Shown: positions 1 to 7,594, numbered from the stretch's first letter. The stretch: 9,575 nucleotides of DNA from an uncultured Ruminococcus sp. (GCA_902783235.1 CACZQG010000109.1:1-9575); one strand, 5' to 3'. Numbers and translations: made by a program. The notes: generated by a model not told the origin, from the sequence alone.

Positions 1-56
1 CAGTATGCCTGCATCGATTTTATACAATCTAACGAAAAATCTGACTTCGCATCTGA

Positions 57-73
57 CGCACAATCTTTGTGCG
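57..73. repeat. Short perfect hairpin upstream of the ABC operon
   Basis: A 7-bp perfect inverted repeat (CGCACAA / TTGTGCG) encloses a 3-base loop. No run of T follows directly, so it is not a standard intrinsic terminator. It could be a structured 3' end of an upstream transcript or a binding site. The rest of 1-120 shows no gene that I can support. Confidence 0.4.
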
Positions 74-140
74 GTATTGCCTTAATTCCTGTTTCATTAA
101 TTTTTTAGTTACATTTTATTCATATTCCGTTCATATTTAT

Positions 141-172
141 TTGAGATAATATAATGTGTGTATCTATATAAG
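141..172 (+). promoter_or_regulatory. Probable promoter region of the ABC operon
   Basis: A perfect TATAAT lies at 150-155 in very AT-rich DNA, but no good -35 sits 16-18 bases upstream of it. An alternative pairing is TTGAGA at 141-146 with TATATA at 165-170, spacer 18. Either would start transcription about 20-50 bases before the first gene. The promoter is very likely within this stretch; which pair is used is uncertain. Confidence 0.45.
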
Positions 173-211
173 TCACACTATATTTAATTATACGAAAGGT
201 TTGGTACATAA

Positions 212-1204
212 ATGATAGAAATAAAGAATCTGACCAAATATTATGGTCGGAACGCTGCTGTCAAGGATCTGTCCTTCACTGTTAATGACAACGAGATCCT
301 TGGATTTCTGGGGCCAAACGGTGCCGGAAAGTCCACCACAATGAATATCATCACCGGTTTCCTTCCCTCCTCCGGAGGAACAGTGCTTATTGAGGGCATC
401 GACATTGCTCAGGAGCCGTCAAAGGCAAAAAAAATGATAGGCTACCTCCCGGAGATCCCACCGGTATACATGGATATGAAGGTAAAAGAGTATCTGAAAT
501 TCTGTGCCGGTATAAAGGGTGTCCCCAGGAAGGAACGGGCAGCGCAGGTGGAAAGCGCAATGGAAAAGCTGCATATCAAAGACATGGAAAAGCGTCTTAT
601 ACGCAATCTGTCCAAGGGATACCGTCAGCGTGTGGGCTTTGCCCAGGCAATATTGGGAGACCCCAGATATCTTATACTTGACGAACCCACAGTAGGTCTT
701 GATCCCAACCAGGTAATAGAGGTCAGAAATCTGATAAAATCTCTGCAAAAGGATCATACCATTATTCTCAGTTCACATATACTGGCGGAAATACAGGCGG
801 TATGCGAGCGTGTGGTAATAATAAGCCACGGAGAGGTCAGAGCCATTGATTCCATCAAAAATCTTGAAGAGAGCATGGGCTCGGCGCTGGTACTTGTAAT
901 AAGGGTAAAGGGCAGCAAGGACAAGGCTGCGGAATGCATAAGAAGCACACCCGGTGTCCTGAGCCTTACAGATGTTTCCAACGGCGATAACGGCTCTTAC
1001 ACCTTCAAGGCAGAAATAGAAACAGATGATGTGAAAAAAGCGGTAATGACCGCCCTTATCAATGCGGACTTCACTATTGAAGAGCTGTCCACCGAAAGAC
1101 CGAATCTGGAAGAGGTATTTGTAAAGCTCACCTCCAAGCCCAAAAAGAAAAAAGGTCTTGAGGATCTGCTCACCGAGCTGGGCGAAGAAAAGGAGGATAA
1201 CTGA
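212..1204 (+). CDS. ABC transporter ATP-binding protein, GldA-like
   Basis: This 330-residue cytoplasmic ATPase should power the membrane partner encoded next. Visible motifs are Walker A GPNGAGKST (residues 34-42), signature LSKGYRQR (133-140), Walker B with LDEPT (156-160), D-loop GLDP (162-165) and the switch histidine in SSH (187-189). The Q-loop position carries Glu81 in YLPE instead of glutamine, and the signature lacks the second glycine of LSGGQ; both are typical of the GldA subgroup of ABC-2 ATPases. Residues after about 215 form a C-terminal accessory domain ending in a charged tail with four consecutive lysines (311-314). The start is fixed by a TAA immediately before the ATG in the same frame; GAAAGG lies 12 bases upstream, a rather long spacing. 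The next gene begins one base after its stop. The family is certain, the substrate unknown. Confidence 0.95.
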   Translation: MIEIKNLTKYYGRNAAVKDLSFTVNDNEILGFLGPNGAGKSTTMNIITGFLPSSGGTVLIEGIDIAQEPSKAKKMIGYLPEIPPVYMDMKVKEYLKFCAGIKGVPRKERAAQVESAMEKLHIKDMEKRLIRNLSKGYRQRVGFAQAILGDPRYLILDEPTVGLDPNQVIEVRNLIKSLQKDHTIILSSHILAEIQAVCERVVIISHGEVRAIDSIKNLEESMGSALVLVIRVKGSKDKAAECIRSTPGVLSLTDVSNGDNGSYTFKAEIETDDVKKAVMTALINADFTIEELSTERPNLEEVFVKLTSKPKKKKGLEDLLTELGEEKEDN

Positions 1205-1205
1205 T

Positions 1206-1937
1206 ATGTTTTCACTGTACAAAAAGGAGCTGCGCTCCTACTTCTATTCCCCCTTTGCCTATGTTATAGCGGCACTTTTCATGCTGGTATTCTCCATAGA
1301 CTTTATAGGCGGTCTTTCAAATCTTGAGGGTACGGAATATCCATTCTCATTCCCCAATATTCTCTATACAAACTTTTTCTACTTTATATTCCTTATTCCC
1401 GCACTTACCATGAGAACATTTGCGGATGAGAGGAAATCAGGTACAGAGGTACTGCTGATAACCAGTCCTCTCAATGTTTTTCAGATAGTACTGGCAAAAT
1501 TCCTGGCTGTTGCAACAGTATTTCTCATGATGATGATACTCACCCTCTTCTTCCCACTTCTGACAGTCATAACCGGTGAAGTTATGTGGTCAAGCCTCAT
1601 ATGCGGCTATCTGGGATTTTTCCTGTGGGGACTTGTGTGTATCGCCATAGGAATGATGATGTCCTCCTTTACGGAAAGTCCCATCATTGCTGCTATACTC
1701 AGTGAAGGCGCAATGATAATACTTCTCTTTGTGGACAATTTCAAAAACAGCGGTCTTTTCAAAAGTCTCCCCACTGCCGCAAAAATGATCGGTGCTTTCT
1801 CTATGGAGGAGAGATTTGCAAGCTTCTCCCAGGGACTCTTCGGACTGTCCGACTTTATATTCTTCGTCACCTCTATCGTGATGTTTATCGGATTTACTAT
1901 AATATCTATTGAAAAAAGACGCTGGAGCAGGGGATGA
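1206..1937 (+). CDS. ABC-2 type permease, GldF-like
   Basis: This integral membrane protein of 243 residues is the channel partner of the preceding ATPase. Hydrophobic segments lie near residues 17-36, 55-70, 95-122, 130-153, 158-176 and 217-236, fitting the six helices of the ABC-2 fold. The motif LTMRTFADERKSGTEVLL (67-84), on the cytoplasmic side after helix 2, is diagnostic of the GldF/NosY-type permeases and probably forms the coupling helix. I chose ATG 1206, not the in-frame ATG at 1158, because AGGAGG at 1191-1196 stands 9 bases before it and the longer form would overlap the ATPase gene by 47 bases with a polar, non-family extension. The stop codon overlaps the ribosome binding site of the next gene, so the two are translationally linked. 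Confidence 0.93.
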   Translation: MFSLYKKELRSYFYSPFAYVIAALFMLVFSIDFIGGLSNLEGTEYPFSFPNILYTNFFYFIFLIPALTMRTFADERKSGTEVLLITSPLNVFQIVLAKFLAVATVFLMMMILTLFFPLLTVITGEVMWSSLICGYLGFFLWGLVCIAIGMMMSSFTESPIIAAILSEGAMIILLFVDNFKNSGLFKSLPTAAKMIGAFSMEERFASFSQGLFGLSDFIFFVTSIVMFIGFTIISIEKRRWSRG

Positions 1938-1946
1938 GGTGTAAAA

Positions 1947-3518
1947 ATGGAAAAGATAAACAAGACAAAAAAGAATCTGAAATTTACAACACTGGCATGG
2001 GTACTGGTGGCAATGCTTCTTGTAATAACTATACTTATAAATGTGGCTGCCTCCTTCTTTGATGTAAAGATAGACATGACACCAAACAGCTACTACACCA
2101 TGAGTGACCAGTCCAAAAGCTATCTTGACAAGCTGGATAAGGATGTGGAGATAACTCTGCTGGCAAGTCTGAACGATATGAAGTCGGCTCCTGACGCAAA
2201 TACCATGACAGCTTTTTTCAACATTCTTGAAGAATATGACAAATACGACAGAATAACCGTTCGTGATGTAGATCCCAATGAGGAACCGGACATAGTATCA
2301 GAGCTTGATCCCGAGGGTTTTCTTTCCCTTCAGGAATATGACATTGTTATCAGATGCAATGACGGAGTAAAAAAGGTATCCGCCAACAAGATGTATACTC
2401 AGAAGCGCAGTGATGACACGGACAATTCGGTAATACAGTCGGAGGCATTCAAGGGAGAGGAGCTTATAACAGGCTGCATCAAGTCCCTGTATGAAGGCTA
2501 CACACCATCTGTTTACTTTTTGACCGGACACGGCGAAAAGAGCCTTAAAGATGACTATTCCGTATTAAAAAGCAAGCTGGTATACGATAACTACGATGTA
2601 AAGGAGCTTGATCTTATCACCGGCGAGGCTGTTCCGGATGATGCAGCTATCGTGATTGTCCCCGGGCCGGAAAAGGATATATCCGATGCGGAAAAAACAA
2701 AGCTGGAAAGCTATCTGGATAATGGCGGAAATCTGTCACTCCTTATGCCGCCTATGAACAATACTACAGATTACGACAATCTCACAGATATAATGCATCA
2801 GTATTGCATAGGCATGGACTATGACAGAGTTTATGAGACAGACAGCTCTATGCACTATTCAGGCGACAAGTATACGATCATAGCCAAGCTTGTAAGTCTG
2901 GATGAGGATCAGAGCAGCGGCACCGTAGATCTCACCTCCGGATTTATGAGCAACGGAAAGAGTGATGATCTTGTGGATCTCACCTCTGCTATTATTGACA
3001 AATACGGCGAAAGCACCCCCATGCTCCCTTCAAGATCATTTTTTGATTATCAGGGAGATAATATAGCAAGTGTACGCATATGTCCCCTTTTACAGGCATC
3101 CGACACTGCAAGAGCCGAAGCATTCGGCGGCGGCAAGCACAAGACCTCTGATGCAGAGCTTGACAGAATGAATGAATCAGTAGGACTCAGCGGCAACGGC
3201 TTCTGGCTGTCAGCCTACAGTCAGGATCCTACCCGAAAGGATTCCAAGCTGGTGGTAATGGGCAACGCAGACATCCTCACCGACCAGCAGCTTTCTTCCG
3301 ATGCAGCTCTTCCCTCTCAGCTTCTGTATTTCAATACCATCTCATGGATGTCGGGAAGCAATATTGAAATGGGCATACCCGAAAAGAGCGTTACATATGA
3401 CCACATGACACTTGCAACTCAGGATGATACCAATGTTATACTTGTATTAATGGTAGCGGCACCTGTGATCGTTGCAGCAGCCGGTGTCCTGATATGGCTC
3501 AAAAGGAGACATTCTTGA
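1947..3518 (+). CDS. GldG-like ABC transporter auxiliary protein
   Basis: The 523-residue protein has one helix near each end (about 16-38 and 498-517) and a large domain between them that should face the outside. After the first helix comes a family hallmark, DMTPNSYYTMSDQSKSYL (43-60), where substituted copies of 'T-x-x-x-Y-x-x-S-x-x-S/T' are usual. The motif VYFLTGHGEKSL (189-200) is the other hallmark of the GldG / ABC_transp_aux family; this domain resembles IFT52/GIFT-like folds and is thought to bind ligand or partners, not to hydrolyse ATP. Start: GAGGTG at 1936-1941, 5 bases before the ATG. The stop TGA shares its last base with the ATG of the DUF4340 gene. Its exact role outside gliding bacteria is not known; I infer an extracytoplasmic component of the transporter. 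Confidence 0.9.
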   Translation: MEKINKTKKNLKFTTLAWVLVAMLLVITILINVAASFFDVKIDMTPNSYYTMSDQSKSYLDKLDKDVEITLLASLNDMKSAPDANTMTAFFNILEEYDKYDRITVRDVDPNEEPDIVSELDPEGFLSLQEYDIVIRCNDGVKKVSANKMYTQKRSDDTDNSVIQSEAFKGEELITGCIKSLYEGYTPSVYFLTGHGEKSLKDDYSVLKSKLVYDNYDVKELDLITGEAVPDDAAIVIVPGPEKDISDAEKTKLESYLDNGGNLSLLMPPMNNTTDYDNLTDIMHQYCIGMDYDRVYETDSSMHYSGDKYTIIAKLVSLDEDQSSGTVDLTSGFMSNGKSDDLVDLTSAIIDKYGESTPMLPSRSFFDYQGDNIASVRICPLLQASDTARAEAFGGGKHKTSDAELDRMNESVGLSGNGFWLSAYSQDPTRKDSKLVVMGNADILTDQQLSSDAALPSQLLYFNTISWMSGSNIEMGIPEKSVTYDHMTLATQDDTNVILVLMVAAPVIVAAAGVLIWLKRRHS

Positions 3519-4903
3519 TGAAAAAAATATGGATCGCCATTACAATAATGGCAGCAGCAGTGATAGCTGCTCTGGGAATATACCTGGCAGCCGATCATTT
3601 CAATGACAAAAAGCAGGCAGAGCAGCAGGCAGATGAAGACAAGCTGATAATGTTTGACTTTGACAGCAGCAATGTAAAAAAAGTAGAGATAACCAATAAA
3701 AGCGGCACATATACAGCCGAGTTTGATGAGGAAAAGGGCTGGCAGCTCACAGACAATTCAGATAACATCAACCTGAATGACACACTTATAGCTGCCATCG
3801 CCTCTCAGATGTCAGAGCTTAAAGCTGACAAGATACTGGACAGCAAGGACAAGTCAAAATACGGCTTTGATGACCCCATAAAGGTCACTGTCTATGACGG
3901 AAGCACTCCCAGAACAGTGCTTATAGGAAACGAAACCCCCACTGCCGAGCACTACTATGCCATGAAGGAAAACGACGACAATATATACCTTATAAGCTTC
4001 GCCAACGGCTCGGTACTCAGCGCAGACAAGGACTCCCTCAAAAACAAATATATTTACACCTATTCTACATTTGACGTTGACCACTTTGCTGTCTGGAAGG
4101 GTAAGGAAAGTGATGAGAATATTCTCTTCTCCATGAACAAGGACAGCAGCGGAGCATGGTCTATGGATAAGCCGTACAAGGATGATTCTGTATACAACAC
4201 TCAGATAACAGATTTTCTCAATACCACCTGCCATGATGAGATACTCTCCTTTGTGCAGGAGGACTGCAAGGAGTCCGATTACCCCAAATACGGCTTTGAT
4301 GACCCCACACGAGTTTTTGAGATCTCCGCCGGAGACAAGACGACCAAGATCATTTTCGGTAAGGATACACCTGATGGAACAGCATTCTACGGACTGTTTC
4401 CCTTGACAGGACAGGTGGTCACCTTTGAAGCCAAGACCGTAACCGTATTCAATTACTCTACCCTTAATATGGTCAATACCGCTATTTTCGCAGCTGATCT
4501 CTCTGATGTGGCTTCGGCAGAGATCACCATGCCGGATGATAACGCTAAGCTTGAACTGAACACTTCATCGGGAAACAGAGCGGTAAACGGCAAGGAAATA
4601 AGCAGCGATGCAGGTAAGGATGCAGACATTCAGAAGGCCTTTGAAGCATTTTACGATTCCTTCAATAACGCTTACTTCACTGTAAAGGAAGACAAGGATG
4701 CCAAGCCCGGAAAGGATGCCTACATTACAGTAAAATATGTTCTGAGAAGCAATCTGGTACATAATATAGAGTATATCCCGGATGACAGCAATGACAGCTT
4801 TTTCGCAGTCATAGATGATGAGTACTCGGGATACAAGGTACCGGCTGAAACGGTAGAAAACATTATAAGCAAATACAAAGAGCTTGACAGCAAGCTCTCA
4901 TAA
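3518..4903 (+). CDS. DUF4340 domain protein, membrane-anchored
   Basis: A 461-residue protein with a single N-terminal anchor (about residues 4-25, positive MKK start), then an acidic, Lys/Asp-rich extracytoplasmic part. It contains two DUF4340-type units, each built round KYGFDDP followed by a beta-rich stretch with G-x-(D/E)-T-P: the first near residues 114-150, the second near 257-290. The start at 3518 is preferred to the in-frame ATG at 3494 because AGGAG (3504-3508) lies 9 bases upstream, the TGATG overlap with the previous stop is a classic coupled junction, and the hydrophobic segment then begins right at the N terminus. DUF4340 proteins commonly follow GldF/GldG-type genes, so it is probably a further subunit of this transporter; its biochemical role is unknown. 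Confidence 0.9.
   Translation: MKKIWIAITIMAAAVIAALGIYLAADHFNDKKQAEQQADEDKLIMFDFDSSNVKKVEITNKSGTYTAEFDEEKGWQLTDNSDNINLNDTLIAAIASQMSELKADKILDSKDKSKYGFDDPIKVTVYDGSTPRTVLIGNETPTAEHYYAMKENDDNIYLISFANGSVLSADKDSLKNKYIYTYSTFDVDHFAVWKGKESDENILFSMNKDSSGAWSMDKPYKDDSVYNTQITDFLNTTCHDEILSFVQEDCKESDYPKYGFDDPTRVFEISAGDKTTKIIFGKDTPDGTAFYGLFPLTGQVVTFEAKTVTVFNYSTLNMVNTAIFAADLSDVASAEITMPDDNAKLELNTSSGNRAVNGKEISSDAGKDADIQKAFEAFYDSFNNAYFTVKEDKDAKPGKDAYITVKYVLRSNLVHNIEYIPDDSNDSFFAVIDDEYSGYKVPAETVENIISKYKELDSKLS
3857..3878 (+). repeat. 22-base exact direct repeat within the DUF4340 gene
   Basis: Positions 3857-3878 and 4286-4307 are identical over 22 bases and encode KYGFDDP both times. The copies are 429 bases (143 codons) apart and in the same frame, marking the internal duplication of the protein. 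Identity extends to the wobble bases, while the flanking sequence has diverged strongly. Confidence 0.85.
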
Positions 4904-4909
4904 GCCTGA

Positions 4910-4934
4910 AACGCCGGTACGCCCGGCGTTTTTT
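4910..4934 (+). terminator. Intrinsic terminator of the ABC operon
   Basis: An 8-bp GC-rich stem (AACGCCGG / CCGGCGTT) with a 5-base loop begins 6 bases after the DUF4340 stop and runs into six T residues. This is a well-formed Rho-independent terminator and sets the end of the four-gene operon. Confidence 0.93.
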
Positions 4935-4935
4935 A

Positions 4936-5099
4936 TTTTCGCATAATAATCAAAAGAATCAAAAGGGTCGCTTTTTGAAAAAAGCTCCGCAAAAACTTTT
5001 AGTTTCGCTCGTAGGTTCTGAGTAATTGCAGCTATGAGCACGAAGAGCTGCTGAAAGAAAGCTTTATATCCGGCTCAGGCGGAGTCCGATACATCCGCC
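4936..5099. other. Non-coding spacer with inverted and tandem repeats
   Basis: No credible gene is present. A 9-base tandem AATCAAAAG occurs twice (4948-4965). A 7-bp inverted repeat GCTTTTT / AAAAAGC follows at 4970-4985, then a GC-poor stretch rich in A and T runs. At 5078-5099 GGCGGA pairs with TCCGCC round a 10-base loop, directly before the terminator at 5100. The look is that of a dispersed intergenic repeat or a small structured RNA that ends at that terminator; neither can be confirmed here. Confidence 0.4.
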
Positions 5100-5132
5100 A
5101 AAATGTCAGCCCAAAAACGGCTGACATTTTTT
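5100..5132 (+). terminator. Orphan intrinsic terminator
   Basis: A perfect 12-bp stem (AAAATGTCAGCC / GGCTGACATTTT) with a 7-base loop ends in six T residues at 5127-5132. It lies about 170 bases after the operon terminator with no gene between them, so it either backs up that terminator or ends a short non-coding transcript. In the reverse direction only four T residues follow the stem, so it favours the + strand. Confidence 0.85.
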
Positions 5133-5247
5133 ATTCTATTGTGTAGGATAATTGCGGAGGAACTTTGATATTATTGCTTTCCTTACTATCAATTCATTTT
5201 ATCAGGTCTTAGTATTGAATCGTTTTATATTTTCCCATTAACCCCTC

Positions 5248-5276
5248 TTGCAATATTATCCTGAAATTGCTATAAT
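5248..5276 (+). promoter_or_regulatory. Promoter of the CHAP gene, extended -10
   Basis: TTGCAA (5248-5253), a 17-base spacer and a perfect TATAAT (5271-5276) preceded by TG at 5268-5269 make a near-consensus sigma-A promoter with an extended -10. Transcription should start near 5283, giving a leader of about 175 bases. The stretch 5133-5247 before it holds nothing else I can support. Confidence 0.8.
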
Positions 5277-5282
5277 AATATT

Positions 5283-5457
5283 ATGACTACACTGCACAGG
5301 ATCATTGCCGTATAGTCTCATATCTCAAGGATCCCCTTATTCACCCGACAGGATCCCCATTTTCCGCTTGCCGGAATGCTGAGCTTCAACATTGATTCGG
5401 CATATGCTTCATAAGGATCTGATCGGGATATCAATAACATTATCAAGGAGAACAGGA
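5283..5457 (+). promoter_or_regulatory. Long untranslated leader of the CHAP gene
   Basis: The predicted transcript carries about 175 bases before the start codon. Inside it AGGATCCCC occurs twice (5328-5336 and 5350-5358), and related GGATC words occur near 5299 and 5414. I do not recognise a known riboswitch or T-box. The length allows for post-transcriptional control, but no convincing terminator or sequestering stem is obvious. The leader's extent depends on the promoter prediction. Confidence 0.4.
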
Positions 5458-7527
5458 ATGACAAAACTGAAAAAAATACTTGCATGGGCAGCTGTCCCGG
5501 CAGCACTCACCGCTCTTTCCCTGCTGACAGTATCCGCAGAGGAAGGGGACAGCACCTCTGTACAGCACGGAGCAGCAGAAGGCACTGCCGTTACAAGCAT
5601 CACCGAATCGGCAGAAAGCTCCGCAGTCACCGTAAAAACAGAAGCTGCCGTTACTGCCGTATCTGACACGGGAATTTACAAAGTAATTATCACGGACAAG
5701 CAGACCACATCCCCGGTAATTGAACCCGAAGTCACAGTGACTCTCACGGAAGCAGGCTCTGCTCCTGCCGTCACTTCATTGACAGAGACAACTGCGGCGG
5801 CTGCAAGCTCTAAAACCTATGTGTCAAAAGTCGAACCGGATGAATCTATGCCTCAGGGCTGGAATCTGATAAATGACAGGTGGTACTACAAAAAGGAAAA
5901 CCGTTTCCTCACGGGCATCAAAAAAATTGAAGACGAATATTACTGCTTTGCCCCGGGAGGAGCACTCAAAACAGGCTGGCAGACTGTAAAGGGTCTTCGC
6001 AAATACTTTGATAACGAAACTCACAGTCCCGTCTACGGCTGGATCGAATATATGGGCAACGATTATTACGTCGATGCTGAAAAGGGCAAGGTCACAGACA
6101 AATATACAATTGACGGAAAGGAACACATTTTTTCCTCAGCCGGAATACATCAGTCAGGCTTTGTAAATTATAACGGAAAGCTATACTATTGTACCCGTGA
6201 GAATGGTATAACCCTTCCTGCATCCGAAACAGGACTCACCCAGATCTCCGGCTCCTCATATTATATCAGGCATGACGGGACCATTAAAACAGGCTGGCAG
6301 ACCGTCGGCGGTATACGCCGCTATTTTGACCCCATAACGGGTGCTTCCGTCTATGGCTGGCTCAGATATATGGACAGCCTGTACTACATAGACGAGCTCT
6401 ACGGTAAGTTCACCGGAGTAAATTATATTGAAGACCGCCCATACCGTTTTGATGAATGCGGCAGGCTTATGACAGGTATGCAGGTTTTCGATACCACAAA
6501 CGGGAAGATATGCGTTTACTGTACAAACAGCGGCGACCTTATTTATGATATGCTTCTGCTTATTGATGACGGGCGGTATTATTTTGATAAAAACGGCTAT
6601 GCCGTCACAGGATGGCACAAGCACAGCAGCGGAAATACATACTATTTCGATCCCGAGACCTACAGGGCAGTAACCGGGAAACAGATCATAGACGGCAATG
6701 AATACCTGTTCAGTGACAGCGGCATCATGACAAAGGGATTTATCATAAAAGGTAATAAAAAATACTATTATGATGAAAGCGGAAAAAAGATATACGGCTG
6801 GCTCAGATACAGCAGCGATTCCTATTACCTCGATCCCAAAACAGGTGCAGCCGTCAAGGGATGGAACACCATCGACGGCAAGAAGTATTATTTCGACGGC
6901 AGCAATGCTATGGCTAAGAGCTTTTATGTCATAGACAACTGTACATACTATTTCGGTACAGACGGCGCACTTCGCACCGGCTGGCAGACAATAAACGGCG
7001 ACAGATACTATTTTGACAGTGATGGCAAAATGTTCAACTGCCGTCATAATATAGACGGCAAAGACTATCTTTTCAGCTACAAAGGCAAGCTTATAACCAC
7101 AGGAAATCAGAAAATGCCCCTGACCGCTCTGACTCAGGTGGGTCAGCAGGGTGGACAGCCCTACTGGGGCGAATACTGGGGCTCACCCTGGCGTTTTGAA
7201 TGGTGTGCCTGCTTTGTATCCTGGACAGCCGCACAATGCGGATATGTTGCCTCGGGAGCCGTGCCCGAATTCATCTCCTGCAAGGTGGGCATTGAATGGT
7301 TTATGGAGCACGGCGTTTGGAAGGGTCTGAACTACACTCCTGTTTCCGGAGATATAATATTCTTTGACTGGGATCTTGACGGTGCTGCCGATCACACCGG
7401 AATAGTGGATTACTGTGATGAAAATATAGTCTATACCATTGAAGGCAACAGTGATGATGCGGTAAAGCAGCAGTCTTACTACACCGACTATAAATACATT
7501 TTCGGCTACGCATCTCCCAAATATTAA
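5458..7527 (+). CDS. Secreted CHAP-domain cell wall hydrolase with cell-wall-binding repeats
   Basis: The 689-residue protein probably cleaves peptidoglycan as an amidase or endopeptidase at the cell surface. Order: a Sec signal peptide (1-27, likely cut after VSA), a Ser/Thr/Ala/Val-rich linker (about 28-133), many aromatic CW_binding/choline-binding-type repeats (about 134-545, with units such as TGWQTINGDRYYFDSDGKM), then a C-terminal CHAP (NlpC/P60-like) domain (about 570-689). CHAP residues visible are Cys583 in EWCACFVSW, His646 in ADHTG and the EGNS motif (662-665); Cys585 is a second cysteine close by. ATG 5458 is chosen over the in-frame 5392 because AAGGAG (5445-5450) lies 7 bases upstream and a clean signal peptide begins there. 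It is a single-gene unit with its own promoter and terminator. Whether the repeats bind choline, teichoic acid or glucan cannot be told; bond specificity is also open. Confidence 0.93.
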   Translation: MTKLKKILAWAAVPAALTALSLLTVSAEEGDSTSVQHGAAEGTAVTSITESAESSAVTVKTEAAVTAVSDTGIYKVIITDKQTTSPVIEPEVTVTLTEAGSAPAVTSLTETTAAAASSKTYVSKVEPDESMPQGWNLINDRWYYKKENRFLTGIKKIEDEYYCFAPGGALKTGWQTVKGLRKYFDNETHSPVYGWIEYMGNDYYVDAEKGKVTDKYTIDGKEHIFSSAGIHQSGFVNYNGKLYYCTRENGITLPASETGLTQISGSSYYIRHDGTIKTGWQTVGGIRRYFDPITGASVYGWLRYMDSLYYIDELYGKFTGVNYIEDRPYRFDECGRLMTGMQVFDTTNGKICVYCTNSGDLIYDMLLLIDDGRYYFDKNGYAVTGWHKHSSGNTYYFDPETYRAVTGKQIIDGNEYLFSDSGIMTKGFIIKGNKKYYYDESGKKIYGWLRYSSDSYYLDPKTGAAVKGWNTIDGKKYYFDGSNAMAKSFYVIDNCTYYFGTDGALRTGWQTINGDRYYFDSDGKMFNCRHNIDGKDYLFSYKGKLITTGNQKMPLTALTQVGQQGGQPYWGEYWGSPWRFEWCACFVSWTAAQCGYVASGAVPEFISCKVGIEWFMEHGVWKGLNYTPVSGDIIFFDWDLDGAADHTGIVDYCDENIVYTIEGNSDDAVKQQSYYTDYKYIFGYASPKY
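5857..7092 (+). repeat. Array of aromatic cell-wall-binding repeats in the CHAP protein
   Basis: About 410 residues are built from ~20-residue units with the pattern G-W-x(5-6)-G-x-x-Y-Y-F-D. Above this lies a longer period: the block starting TGWQTVKGLRKYFD (5971) is echoed by TGWQTVGGIRRYFD (6289), 318 bases or 106 codons later, each followed by a YGW(I/L)xYM unit. A later unit near 6973 starts TGWQT as well. The units have diverged at the DNA level, so the array is old, not a recent slippage product. Confidence 0.85.
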
Positions 7528-7554
7528 TGTAGCTATCTGTTAGTGCTGCCATAA

Positions 7555-7594
7555 CATAAAAAAGCTCCCCGAAAATCCGGGGAGCTTTTTTATG
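7555..7594. terminator. Bidirectional terminator between convergent genes
   Basis: A perfect 17-bp stem (7555-7571 with 7578-7594) has a GC-rich core CTCCCCG / CGGGGAG, a 6-base loop and an A-run/T-run of six on either side. It therefore ends transcripts arriving from both directions: the CHAP gene on the + strand and the ferredoxin gene on the - strand. Confidence 0.95.

Noticed and set aside
45..80. Words resembling cloning vector sequence (GCATCTG..., GTGCGGTATT)
   Set aside because: Only short pieces agree with pUC-type plasmids and the order and spacing differ, so chance similarity is more likely than contamination.
1158..1205. 16-residue N-terminal extension of the permease from ATG 1158
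   Set aside because: It lies inside the ATPase gene, has no ribosome binding site, and the ATG at 1206 has AGGAGG at ideal distance.
3494..3517. 8-residue extension of the DUF4340 protein from ATG 3494
   Set aside because: The later ATG has AGGAG 9 bases upstream and a coupled TGATG junction.
5165..5212. Tiny hydrophobic ORF starting with TTG after GGAGG (15 residues, Leu/Ile-rich), like a type I toxin
   Set aside because: Spacing from GGAGG is only 4 bases, the start is TTG, no promoter or antisense partner is clear, and such short ORFs arise easily in AT-rich DNA.
5392..5457. 22-residue extension of the CHAP protein from ATG 5392
   Set aside because: It would bury the signal peptide behind a non-hydrophobic stretch, and AAGGAG sits 7 bases before ATG 5458.
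6256..7047. 263-residue open frame on the minus strand opposite the CHAP gene
   Set aside because: It is a shadow of the repeat-rich coding strand; no ribosome binding site or known domain, and the + strand protein is clearly real.
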